Part shown: positions 1 through 9,785 of the stretch, in pieces | Numbering within the stretch: position 1 is the stretch's first letter | Layout: the number at the start of each line of letters is the position of its first letter | Origin: Tribonema minus | Lineage: Eukaryota; Sar; Xanthophyceae; Tribonematales; Tribonemataceae | Assembly (NCBI GenBank): GCA_017506865.1 | Contig: JAFCMP010000057.1 | Span: 310,001-374,000 of the forward strand | Length of the DNA stretch: 64,000 nt | Reading direction: 5' to 3' | Notes under the pieces: model-generated | Told to the model about the DNA's origin: nothing | Databases searched by the model: none | The model's input: only the letters and a program-made list of their open reading frames with translations | Position numbers and translations under genes: made by a program

Positions 1-3000
1 GAGTTCACGGAGTGGTGGGCGGGTGAGGCGCTGATTCCTCGCAACAAGTTCGCGCCATACGATCAGCCATTCAAGGTGAGTACTTGCGGGTGTTGAGGCT
101 GTTGACGCTGAGTGTGGTGCTGATCTTGATAATGAGTGCTTGCTTATGATGCTCCTGGTGTTTACCACTTCGTGTTCATTGGAGTACCTGCTTGGCTGAC
201 AGAGCAAGGAGCACTAACAGCAACGATTCGCAAATGCTGCGGCGTGTCCACTGTGCTGTTCAGTATGCTGGGGCACAAGGGTAGCTACGATTCATTGATG
301 CTGATTGTGCTGGGGAACCGAACATTGCTGCTCACTTCATGATTTTTGTTATAAATGAACTTGAAGCAAAGTTGAATGATGACTTGTGGCACATGGGACT
401 CCAATGGGCAGCACAGCAGGCATATATTCCTGTGCAAGTGGCATGAATGCATAGCTGCTTAAAGAAAGTCAGTCCGTGAGCTGAAGGGGCAGGCGTGAGT
501 TTTACTGCAGAAAGCACAGAATCGTCAGCCTGTTTTATTGTGACGCAAGTACTGGTGAGTCTACCAGCTTCCACAGATTACTTTGCTCTTGTATGGTCAC
601 ATGACGTAGCATCTTTGTAACAGTAGCTTGTCATGCCAGCCGGATCAGAATTCAACCATCATGTATGCGCCCCCTTTTGTGGTCCTCGTTATGGGTGCTT
701 GTGCAAGAGGTCCACGTCACCTTCAATGGGCAACTCGGTGATCAATGCTGCAGTGGGGGCACAGCGTGGCATTGTTGGCTGGATCAAAGCCGTGTTTGCT
801 ATAGCTGGTCAGTGCGGGCACGACACATTCTAAGGCACCTGCATAGCCCAAACAGCCTTGATGACTGAACATGTGTGTCGCTTCACCCCCAAACTTCGAG
901 TTTGTTACAGGGGTTGTGTTGGGGGCTATTCCCTTCTCAATATTACCTTGCGTACTGTTTGTGAAGTTGAAGGTGTAGAGCAGACTTCAAAAATACAACG
1001 CCAGGTGTGTGCAGATACGAAATTCAGAATTCAATCTCGTCTAGTACTTCAATCTGTTTAAACTCAATGACTGGTCCTCTGCCCTGTACCCTTGCAATGC
1101 AGCTCATCCTGAACCTGGCAGTGGGGGGCACGCTGCCAGGGGCCATGGCGCCTGCCGACATACCGCTGAATGCCATGCCCATGCGTATGGAATTTGACTA
1201 CGTGCGTGTGTGGGAGCTCACACCTGAGGAAATGGCGGCGGCAAACCCGTTCCCTGGGCCTATAATGGTGCCCACGCCGCTTGAAGATCAGGTGCGACCA
1301 TGCAGTGTGTGTGTCGTGTGTGACAGCGTGTAATGAAGCATCAGGTTGTAAGTACTTCTTGAAGTACCATTCGCAGCTGTGCGTTGTGGTATGCACGCGC
1401 TGACGGCAGGCAGGTGTGTATGCTGGGATAGCGCACAGCCTTCATGCGGCTGGAAGAGTTGCAGTGCTGCAGCTGAACTGGGCAGTCAGCCTTGCGGGGC
1501 ACGCATGTGGTGCTCATGGGTACAGAAGAGGTGAGCTACTAGTGCGATGTGTGTGGCATACGGCTTTGTTGAAAACTGAACAACAGTTGATTACTTTTGC
1601 TGGTTGCAAACTGTCTGACCACTACGACACGCAAATGATCAAGTGGAGCAACCGAATATGCATGAACCAGTCTAACTTTCAAGAGGCGCAGGCTGCAGCG
1701 GCGTTTGCAGCGTGTGCAACTAGCATGCTGCTTCAAAAGCTGTCCATCTCGGTGGGTGTGAGTGTACCATTGTTGGGTGGGAGGCTGGCTACTGCATGCA
1801 TACGGCAATCAATCGTCATCGAAACCACCTTCAATTGCACCACACCTGCACTTACTGTATCACCTCACTCACTTTGCGCATTGCAAACACCGCTCTAAAA
1901 CCATGTACAGGCGGTCGCGCCGTACAACCGGGGGCCAATCACCGGCGAAAAAATTCCATGGACACTGTACCCAGGTGGCACGCGAATCGACGCCGAGTTC
2001 TTTGATTATGGGCCGCAGGGACTGGCCTACTTTGATACGACGCCGGCGATGAACATGGGGACTTCGGCTTTGAGACCGTATGCTGGGGTGGAGGTGTCCG
2101 AGGACAATGTGAGTACACATGTAATCATGTACAACAGAACTGACAAGTACTTGCGGATAGGTATGTAGCTGTAGCATGTAGCACCATGGCGTAGCAGAGA
2201 TCATGAAAAGAATATCATGGCGGCGGCGGGAGGCCCGTATTGCCAACTCTGAATCAGCGCAGAAATGCAAGGAATCCGATCTAGCGTGCGCACAAGCGCA
2301 GGATATTAGCACCAGTGCTGCAGATGGCAATGGCGCTTGTCAACAGGACGATGGCACGAGTGGCAGCAGCAGAGCAACTGGAGACGGACGCGCAGCGCAC
2401 AAACGCAAGAGGGTACAGAATGACGGTTGGTCAATTTCCGATCAAACAGGCGAAGGGGAGCACACGGGCGGGCAAAGTGCAGTCAAGCGCTCTAGAACAG
2501 GTCATAACAGTCTGGAACAGCAACCTCTGATGCTAGACGACGAAGCTGGAGGTGGAGGCAGTGCGGACCCGGAGTACAAGTGCAACTTATGCGACCTCGT
2601 GGTGAAGAAGGGCATGTCGCTGCTCTCGTTACAGCAGAGGTTAAACGCCCACATCGCGGCGAAGCACCAGCGCAAACACCACAGTGGGACAGCAACAACG
2701 TTCCTGGAGCGCTCCGACCTCAGCACGTCGCACTTGCAAACCATCTACACCGAGTGTGCCTTGTGCAAAAACCTGTTTCATGCCAACAAGACATTCAGAG
2801 TGGACAGCAGCGATGCCAGCGCGGGCAAGCACTGCCGCAAATGCAGGCCTATCACTTCACCCGCTGCAGTGGCGGCAACATTGTCAACAACAGCATCAGC
2901 AGCACCGCTAGCACCTGATGCATCGACGGCAACAGCTACCACGTCGCTGCCACAGCAGCAACCGGCGTGCACACCCATCGGCAACCCCTACGCAAAGGGA

Positions 3001-6000
3001 CCAGCGCACGCGCAGCAGGCACCTGCTGCTCAGGCTGGTGGCAGCAGCTCCTCCGGCAGCTCGAAGAGGCCGGAACGTGGGGGCAGCAGTGCTACACGAG
3101 GGGGTCGGGGTCGCAGTGGAGGGCGCGGACGTGGCAATGGAGGACGCGTTCGCAGCGGCAGCAATGATGCAGACATCAGCAGTAGCAGAGCGACTAGCGG
3201 CAGCAGAACCGGAGGCGGCAGCAGCAGCGGTGCCGGCGGCGGCAGTGCAGCCGGTACTAAGGACAGCGGCGCTGGCAACGGCCGCAGCAGTGATGCCAGC
3301 AGCCGCAGCGGCGGTGCTAGCAACAGCGGCAGTGGCGCGCGAACTCAAAACGGCCGCGGTGGCCGTGGCAGCGGTCGCAGCAGCGACAGCGGCGGACGAG
3401 GCTGTGGTCGTGGCGGCCGCGGCGGCGGCGGAGGGGGCCCCAGAGCGGCAGGTGCGGCGACAGCAGCGGCAGCGCCAGGCCCTGCAGGCGCAGCAGGTGG
3501 GGCAGGTGGGCTTTTCACGTGGACCATCTCAACCCCCGCAGTCGCAGCAGTGCTTGACAGCATCAGCCTCGATGAGCTGTGCAAGCTGCAGTTCGCGACA
3601 ACTAGAAGCCTTGCTAGACCACGCAATCGTCGCTATGTGGGAGCTGCACTGGAGAACGCAGCAACACATCTGTTGGCACACACAATGACGATGTTCGTCA
3701 ATGCGGCGCGGGAGCCAGATTCCGCAGGGCGGGTGCAGCGACTGCAAAGATCCACGATTCTACACCACCTCATGCCATCACTCATCACCTCCACCGATGG
3801 CGCACCTGGCATCACTCGCTCCGACAGAATCAGAATGTTGGCACGCGGTGAGCTTGACCGGTTGGTGCCAGCGCTCCTCGCACACGCGCGTGCGCACCGG
3901 CGCTGGCGCGCGCGCCAGCAAACGGAGGCAGCGATCAACGCCTACGTCCTACAGTGCATGGGCACACGGGGGGGGCTACAGCAGGCAGCGCGTTTCCTTC
4001 AGCCCAAAACGGTGGCGATACCTGATGATGACTGCTTTGCCGCCATGCAGTCCAAACACCCCCCCGCTGCGCCAGGGGAACAACTCCATGAGCTATCCGG
4101 CATGGTTGATCAGCTTGTGGCGAAAGCAGCCGACATGCCAGCAGAACTCAGCCTGTTACAGGGGGAGGGAATTGAGCCAGAGACGGTTGCCAAGCTCATC
4201 CAGCGAGCAAGCCCTTACAGTGGAGCAGGCCCATCGGGGCTGCGCTACAGCCACCTGCAGGATGCGCTACGCACAAGCTGGGGACGGCATGAGTTTGCTG
4301 CTGTCCTCACACGGTGGCTTCAGACCGTTATGCGGGAGGCTGCGCGGCTGCCGGATGCCTTCTGGCAGTTGCATGGCGCGGGGCGCCTGACGCCACTTGC
4401 AGAACAACAGGAAGATGGTACAGCTAAGCAGCGGCCCATCGTTTGCGGCGAGGTGCTGCAGCGACTATGCACTTCGGTGTACGTGGCAGACCGCAAAGAC
4501 TTCCTGGCGGAGCTCCTTGAGCCAGACGGGCAGTATGGGGTAGCCGTCTCAGCAGGAGCGGAGAAAGCGGCCATGGCCGGCAAACTCGCGTATGAGCTCG
4601 GTCACTGGCAGTTCATGCTGGACCTCAAGAATGCCTTCAACATGGTGTTCGTCCTGGCGGCAGCGGAATGGGTAGCAGCACAGCTGCCGGACTTCCTCGA
4701 CTACTTCATCGGCACATACGTTCGCACTCGGCCACGCCTGCTGTTCCAGCACGTTGACGGCTCCACGCGCATCATCATGTCTCAGCGCGGGTTTAAGCAG
4801 GGGGACCCCGCGGCACCGATGCTCTTCTGCGGCGCCATTGCTCAGTGCTTGAAACGGTTCAATGAGGCGGCGGCTGCGCAGCGCGCGCGGAGGCGGATGG
4901 GCGCCTACATGGACGATGCCAACGTCCGAACAGGCGCTTGCACGCTGACTCAGGATGACATACAGGCGGTGGCGCAGCTCAAACAACACTTTGCGGAGGT
5001 GGGGCTGGAGCTAAACCTCACCAAGTCACGCGCGCTGCCTGGCAGGGGGCATGTGGTGACAGACCACGAGCGGCAACTGCTGCAGCAGCTGGGCGTTCAG
5101 CTAGTGGGGGATACGGATGAAAATCAGAACCGTGGAGCTGTGTTGCTGGGGGTGCCGGTGGGCCACAGCAGCTTTGTGGACGCATGGCTGCGCAGGGAAG
5201 CGGGTGCAGGCGGGGCAGGGGCTCGATTTGCAGAGCGATGCGCGCGCCTGACATCTCCGAGGGCTATGTTCAGGTTACTGCGCTACTGCGTGGTGCCTCG
5301 CATGACGTACTGCCTGCGCACCATTCCCACTACGCAGACAGCGCCAGCCGCCAAGGAGTGGGATCGGGTCACGCAGTGGGTGCTTGAGCACTCAATGGGC
5401 CTGCAGCCACCAGGCCAGACCTGGCGCCAGTTTGAGCAAAGTGGGGCCCACTTCCATCTGGCAGCGCACGGCCCAGCCTTACAGCAAGCGCGACTCCCAA
5501 CACGGCATGGCGGCCTTGGCATTACCAGCGCCTGCGACATCGCTGATGCTGCGTATGTGGCGGGCACGTTGCAAGCGCTGCAACCAGCACTCTCTGGATG
5601 GGCGGGGGTGCTGCAGCAGGCGGCTCCTCAAGCGGCTGCAGACAACGCTGCTGAGGATGCGGCAACACAAGCGGCACCGGCAGCAGCGGCAGCAGCACCA
5701 GCACCAGCAGCATCAGCAGCGGCAACTGTTACAGCGGCAGCGGCGGTTGCCAGTGGAGGCGCGACCGCCCCGGCAGCGGCAACTGCATCAGCGGCTGGCC
5801 GCGCTTATGGCGCAGCCATTCCGGCAACACACGACGCAGCTGCCGCTGGATCAGGGGCCGCGGCGGCAGCACAGGCGGCACCAGCGGCAGCAGCAGCAGC
5901 GGCGGCGCACGGCGCAACTACTCCGGCGGCAGCAGCAGCGGCGGCAGCAGCAGCTGCTCCAGCATCAGAGGCTGCTGCAGCAGCGGCAGCACATGTTGCA

Positions 6001-9000
6001 CCTCAAGTGGCCTCGGCGGCATCACTAACTGCAGCATCAACAGCAGCGGCTGCGGGCATAGGCAATACAGCTGCTACAGGCCCTACTAGCCTAAGGGCTG
6101 CTGCAGCACCTGCAACAGGAGCAGCGTCGGCAGGCGGCGCCGCAACCGTGCCGGCTGCGACAGCGGCAATGGCGGTGGCAGCGGCCAATGCGGCAGGTGC
6201 TGCACCAACACCTGCGGCAGCAGCAACACCACTGGCAGCAGCAGCAACGGCAGGCGGCACAGCTGCAGCACCAGCGCACGCAGCAGCGGCAGCCGTCAAT
6301 TCAGGCGCTGCGCGTTCCACACCAGCAATGCTACAAGGCGCAGCAGCAGCAGAGGTGGCGCGCCTGCCCCTCATGCAGACGATCGCCACAGCTGCCACAT
6401 CTCTACGTGCAGCAACAGGTGACAAGCTGGAACATATACTGCCACCAGCGCTAACGCCACTGCAGCAGCAACCACCTACGCAGCAGCCGCCGCTGCGGCC
6501 GACAGCAGGTGGTGGCACTGGTGCGGATGCTGCTTGCGTACTTGACGCCAGTGCTCTGCAGTTGCAGTGTAGCCTGAAGCGCCCCAATCAGAGTGCGCTT
6601 GCAGATGCCGTCGCTACCGAGCTTGCAGATAAGGTGGAGGCGGACCTGCAACAGCTGCCGCAGGGCACGCAACGCACGCAAGCACTTGCTCGATTCCGGT
6701 CGCAGCGCCACATGCACTCGATCGGCATGGCATTCCTCAACGAGCCCATGTACTCCACAACGGCTTCGTTCGATGGCCTATCCTGGCAGCTGGCCGTCAA
6801 ACGCGCCATCGGAGTAGAGGAGCAGACGGCAGGCTGCAAGCTGTGCGGGAAGTCGCCGGGCGGCACCCTGCATGCACGGCTGTGTCAAGCGCCACGCGTC
6901 AAGGCGCACGACACCATTGTCCACAATAGCGTCAAGAGGGCCACGCAGCGCCTCCTGCGGCAATACCTCAAAACGGGACTGGTGGACGAGGACTACACGC
7001 CGTTTCTGGGGTCCGCCGGGCCGCCGGGGAGTCGCAGGATGGACATCGTGCTGCCTGCCGACGCCTTCCCGGTGACCGGCTACGACGACCCGACACGCCA
7101 CCTACCGCTCATGGTGGACGTTACCTGCTTCGAGGCACAGGTGGCGTCGCGGGCGGCGAAGACTGCAGCAGACCCCGAGCGATGCTGCCGCGACCAAGAG
7201 GCCGCCAAAACTACCCACTATTCTGGTCATTATGATCAGAATTGCTACAAACTTGCCACATTGGCAATAGGGTCATTTGGCAGCATCGGGGAGCAGGGGC
7301 GGAAGCTGCTGGAGGCTGTGGCGACGGAGTATGCCAGCAGGATGTCAGTGCCCGGAGGAGCGCGCCCTAAAGCTCTCAAGGGCATCGCCCTGGCGCGCTT
7401 ACGCTCGGCACTGTCGGCAGCGCTCCACATGGCGTACTCTGGCCGTGTCATGACACACATGGCAGAATCCAGGGGGGGGGGGCACATGGAGGAGGACGTA
7501 GGGGAGGACCCCGAGATGCCATTTGGCGGCGGCGGCGTTTGAGTGGTTGTCGTTGCGACACTTTCAGACTGTCATACGACATGTAGATTCCTTACAGCTA
7601 GATGCCAATCATCTGGGCTTTTTCGCGCCCTGAGCGAGAATTAATAAAAAGTACACATGTAATGTATGTGGGTAATGTACATAGAAGCAGCTAGTCGCCA
7701 ATGGTATGGTGTCTATGCTGCACATGCTCTATATGATACAGGGTGCTTGCCCCTCAAGCGACAATGAATGAATGTATATACCTCGAAGTACTTCAGAAAA
7801 ATTAGCAGATGAACCTCTGTGCCAGTTCACATACATGATTGCCAGATTGCACAGGATGTGACAATTTTCTTGGCTGCTGTTAGACTACTCTTGATCATTC
7901 CTAACCAGGTAGTACTGTACCTCAGTGCATTTCAAGCATGAACTCTCAGAGTACATCCAATTGCCTCTTGAAGTACCACTTGGCGCATGCTCTGCCGGTG
8001 GCTGTTCCTTTTGGCTGCTGGGTGAGGCAACTGCAACAGAAGACGACCTTATACGCCACCGCCATTTCTTGGATGCCTTGCCATGTGGCCAAGCTGAGGC
8101 AAGCACTGATGCTTGTCTGCCGTGCTCAGTATCCCCTCCCCCCCCTCTCCCTTGACCCAATGATTTACCCTCTTTACCCCTCTTTGCCCAAAGAGACTGT
8201 ATACGACTGCACCTACTCTACTCACCCAGTCCGCTGCTGTGTGCCCTGTACGGCTGAAGCCATACATACTGAGCTGCGCAAATGTGATCTGCGGCAGCAA
8301 TTGCCACAACTCCGCCATTTGTTCAGGCACAGCTGACTTTCCCATGGTGGTCCTCCAGTTAGTGTTCTTACCGAGCATCATGCCTTCAGGACCGGCCTTG
8401 ATGTTTTGGTTGCGGAAAATGCAGCCTGCAAACACTGTGGCATGCCTCACCTTATGCTGGGCTTTTGACACATTACGGAAATGTGTGCACTGCATGGCGA
8501 TGGCTGCTCCTGTTTTGGCCACGGAAATGTGACTCATGATCATTGCCTGTACCGTAGTCGTCTTGGCTGGCGGCGCTGCCACGACCACTTGTAATGCCTG
8601 CACTCTTAAAACGAGCCTCTTTGTGACTAGCGTATCCCCATGCTCCCCTTGCTCTCTCACCCCCCTAGGTCTTCATCCCCGCGACCGCCTTCAAGTTTGG
8701 GGACAGCAGCGGCGCCTACATCACGGACAGCCGCTCCTGCTTGTACTTCTGAATGCATGCACTCGAGTATTGCCTGCTGCTGGATTTCATCACACTCTCT
8801 GTCTGTCCCATCCCGCACCACTGCGCGCACACACGCAGGTCTTCATCCCCGCGACCGCCTTCAAGTTTGTGGACAGCAGCGGCGCCTACATCACGCTCGA
8901 TGCCGGCGAGTGGACGCGCTACACCATCGCGCTCCCCTACCCCTACCTCGAGATGTGGGTGGAGATGCGCCACAGCATCCTCGGCGGCGGCGCCTTCCGC

Positions 9001-9785
9001 CTCATCGCTGACAGTTACAACTGCGCCGCGCCTGAAACCGACGGTGGAGCGCTGCTGCTCGATGTGCCCGATGTCATGGCCACTTTTGAGGTTGCTGCGG
9101 AGCCTGCGATCATTGGGTACCAGGGGCTGTGCTGGCAGACGCAGAGGTGGCCCGCAGAGCCGATCGCCACGGGCGGGGAGCACTATATGGTGCTGTGCTC
9201 GCTGTCGGATGGCCTCAATGTTCAGGTGATGACTCGAAGTGCAAGGGTTTCAGTGCCAGGCAATGCGTCAGCTCAGGCGTGGAAATAACATCAAGTGCAT
9301 CTGTCATGTAAAAAGTACTGGTCGAGCTATGGTGTTCAAGTCAGCACAACAACCGGAGACAACGAGCACGAGTTGGGTGCTTGACTTTGCTTTGCAAAAA
9401 AGTTTGAAAAAACTTCAAGTACAAGCCAACTCAGAATAACGTATCAGAACAACGTAGCACCATGCGCATGGACTCCACAGCTTTGTTGGATCAGCAAGCG
9501 CTTGCAACTAATGGTTCAGCTGGTGATGCCTGATCGCAAGTCACCACGTCTCAATGACGCTCTGCATATGGTCACCTCAAGAAGACTGCAGCAGAGAAGC
9601 GCTAACACAGAACCAGTCAGCGCCCTCAGGCTTGAATCTGCCACACATGCATCCTCTAGCTTGATGCTCGCACCGCAGCTGATTCAAGCCTCCTTTACTC
9701 GCTTCTTTGCGCCCTGCAGTACATGGACATCACGCCATACGAGCCCGATCACGAGCTCAAGGTTGGCCCTGGCTGCGGCTACTAA
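1..9785 (+). CDS. GH16 beta-glucanase (laminarinase type) with CBM6-like module, 5' incomplete
   Basis: Likely hydrolyses beta-1,3-glucan; secretion is probable but the N-terminus lies outside the window. Five exons, all phase 0: 1-75, 1103-1291, 1911-2108, 8839-9225 and 9720-9785 (TAA). The first two exons give the C-terminal part of a GH16 domain: PYDQPF, then LILNLAVGG and MEFDYVRVWE, the end strands typical of family GH16 laminarinases. The catalytic glutamates would lie upstream and are not seen. Exons 3-5 encode a CBM6-like beta-sandwich: RIDAEFFDYGPQGLAYFDTTP, then DAGEWTRYTI, GGGAFRLIAD and a last strand VQYMDITPY. The joined part is 278 residues. The intron 2109-8838 carries a complete retrotransposon in sense orientation and a partial copy of the following exon. 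Other introns (76-1102, 1292-1910, 9226-9719) show nothing further. Family calls are from motifs only. Confidence 0.8.
2112..2125. repeat. Target-site duplication, left copy
   Basis: AGTACACATGTAAT, identical to 7650-7663 on the other side of the retrotransposon. It starts four bases into the 5' splice site region of the host intron (GTGAGTACAC), so the duplication left the donor intact. Confidence 0.88.
2126..7649 (+). mobile_element. Non-LTR retrotransposon with restriction-like endonuclease, apparently full length
   Basis: The element sits in an intron of the glucanase gene. It is flanked by an exact 14-bp direct repeat AGTACACATGTAAT at 2112-2125 and 7650-7663, which reads as the target-site duplication. 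There are no LTRs. The 3' untranslated part (7543-7649) ends in TTAATAAAAA and is repeated, mostly near-identical, at several later sites in the window, most of them 5'-truncated copies. One long ORF occupies 2203-7542. The 5' untranslated stretch is only about 77 bases, so a short 5' truncation cannot be excluded. The intact ORF and clean duplication suggest recent insertion. Confidence 0.9.
2203..7542 (+). CDS. Retrotransposon polyprotein: zinc fingers, reverse transcriptase, RLE endonuclease
   Basis: 1779 codons, ATG at 2203. In order: a C2H2 finger near residue 125 (CNLC ... H, H), a second Cys cluster near 186 (CALC ... CRKC), a Gly/Ser/Arg-rich RGG-like stretch at about 286-440, then a reverse transcriptase with LDLKNAFN near 807, GFKQGDPAAPMLF near 866 and the catalytic box AYMDDA near 902. 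A strongly alanine-rich stretch follows at about 1150-1390. The C-terminus has a knuckle CKLCGKSPGGTLHARLC near 1545 and then RRMDIVL and LMVDVTCFE, as in the PD-(D/E)XK restriction-like endonuclease of R2/NeSL-type elements. This order (finger, RT, CCHC, RLE) is that of early-branching non-LTR elements. YMDD instead of FADD in the RT box is less usual for them. Clade assignment would need a tree. Confidence 0.9.
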   Translation: MKRISWRRREARIANSESAQKCKESDLACAQAQDISTSAADGNGACQQDDGTSGSSRATGDGRAAHKRKRVQNDGWSISDQTGEGEHTGGQSAVKRSRTGHNSLEQQPLMLDDEAGGGGSADPEYKCNLCDLVVKKGMSLLSLQQRLNAHIAAKHQRKHHSGTATTFLERSDLSTSHLQTIYTECALCKNLFHANKTFRVDSSDASAGKHCRKCRPITSPAAVAATLSTTASAAPLAPDASTATATTSLPQQQPACTPIGNPYAKGPAHAQQAPAAQAGGSSSSGSSKRPERGGSSATRGGRGRSGGRGRGNGGRVRSGSNDADISSSRATSGSRTGGGSSSGAGGGSAAGTKDSGAGNGRSSDASSRSGGASNSGSGARTQNGRGGRGSGRSSDSGGRGCGRGGRGGGGGGPRAAGAATAAAAPGPAGAAGGAGGLFTWTISTPAVAAVLDSISLDELCKLQFATTRSLARPRNRRYVGAALENAATHLLAHTMTMFVNAAREPDSAGRVQRLQRSTILHHLMPSLITSTDGAPGITRSDRIRMLARGELDRLVPALLAHARAHRRWRARQQTEAAINAYVLQCMGTRGGLQQAARFLQPKTVAIPDDDCFAAMQSKHPPAAPGEQLHELSGMVDQLVAKAADMPAELSLLQGEGIEPETVAKLIQRASPYSGAGPSGLRYSHLQDALRTSWGRHEFAAVLTRWLQTVMREAARLPDAFWQLHGAGRLTPLAEQQEDGTAKQRPIVCGEVLQRLCTSVYVADRKDFLAELLEPDGQYGVAVSAGAEKAAMAGKLAYELGHWQFMLDLKNAFNMVFVLAAAEWVAAQLPDFLDYFIGTYVRTRPRLLFQHVDGSTRIIMSQRGFKQGDPAAPMLFCGAIAQCLKRFNEAAAAQRARRRMGAYMDDANVRTGACTLTQDDIQAVAQLKQHFAEVGLELNLTKSRALPGRGHVVTDHERQLLQQLGVQLVGDTDENQNRGAVLLGVPVGHSSFVDAWLRREAGAGGAGARFAERCARLTSPRAMFRLLRYCVVPRMTYCLRTIPTTQTAPAAKEWDRVTQWVLEHSMGLQPPGQTWRQFEQSGAHFHLAAHGPALQQARLPTRHGGLGITSACDIADAAYVAGTLQALQPALSGWAGVLQQAAPQAAADNAAEDAATQAAPAAAAAAPAPAASAAATVTAAAAVASGGATAPAAATASAAGRAYGAAIPATHDAAAAGSGAAAAAQAAPAAAAAAAAHGATTPAAAAAAAAAAAPASEAAAAAAAHVAPQVASAASLTAASTAAAAGIGNTAATGPTSLRAAAAPATGAASAGGAATVPAATAAMAVAAANAAGAAPTPAAAATPLAAAATAGGTAAAPAHAAAAAVNSGAARSTPAMLQGAAAAEVARLPLMQTIATAATSLRAATGDKLEHILPPALTPLQQQPPTQQPPLRPTAGGGTGADAACVLDASALQLQCSLKRPNQSALADAVATELADKVEADLQQLPQGTQRTQALARFRSQRHMHSIGMAFLNEPMYSTTASFDGLSWQLAVKRAIGVEEQTAGCKLCGKSPGGTLHARLCQAPRVKAHDTIVHNSVKRATQRLLRQYLKTGLVDEDYTPFLGSAGPPGSRRMDIVLPADAFPVTGYDDPTRHLPLMVDVTCFEAQVASRAAKTAADPERCCRDQEAAKTTHYSGHYDQNCYKLATLAIGSFGSIGEQGRKLLEAVATEYASRMSVPGGARPKALKGIALARLRSALSAALHMAYSGRVMTHMAESRGGGHMEEDVGEDPEMPFGGGGV
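7650..7663. repeat. Target-site duplication, right copy
   Basis: AGTACACATGTAAT directly after the TTAATAAAAA end of the element; matches 2112-2125. The first A could belong to element or target. Confidence 0.88.
8669..8725 (+). repeat. Partial duplicate of the next glucanase exon
   Basis: 57 bases nearly identical (one G/T difference) to the first 57 bases of the exon at 8839-8895. It is preceded by its own acceptor-like CCCCCTAG. After the match the sequence diverges and a frame read from here reaches TGA at about 8750. Splicing to it would truncate the CBM6-like module. The flanks of the two copies are unrelated, so only this segment was copied. Confidence 0.8.

Noticed and set aside
5700..6600. 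Long ORFs on the minus strand of the alanine-rich region
   Set aside because: GCN repeats open several frames at once; the plus-strand frame with RT and endonuclease is the real one.
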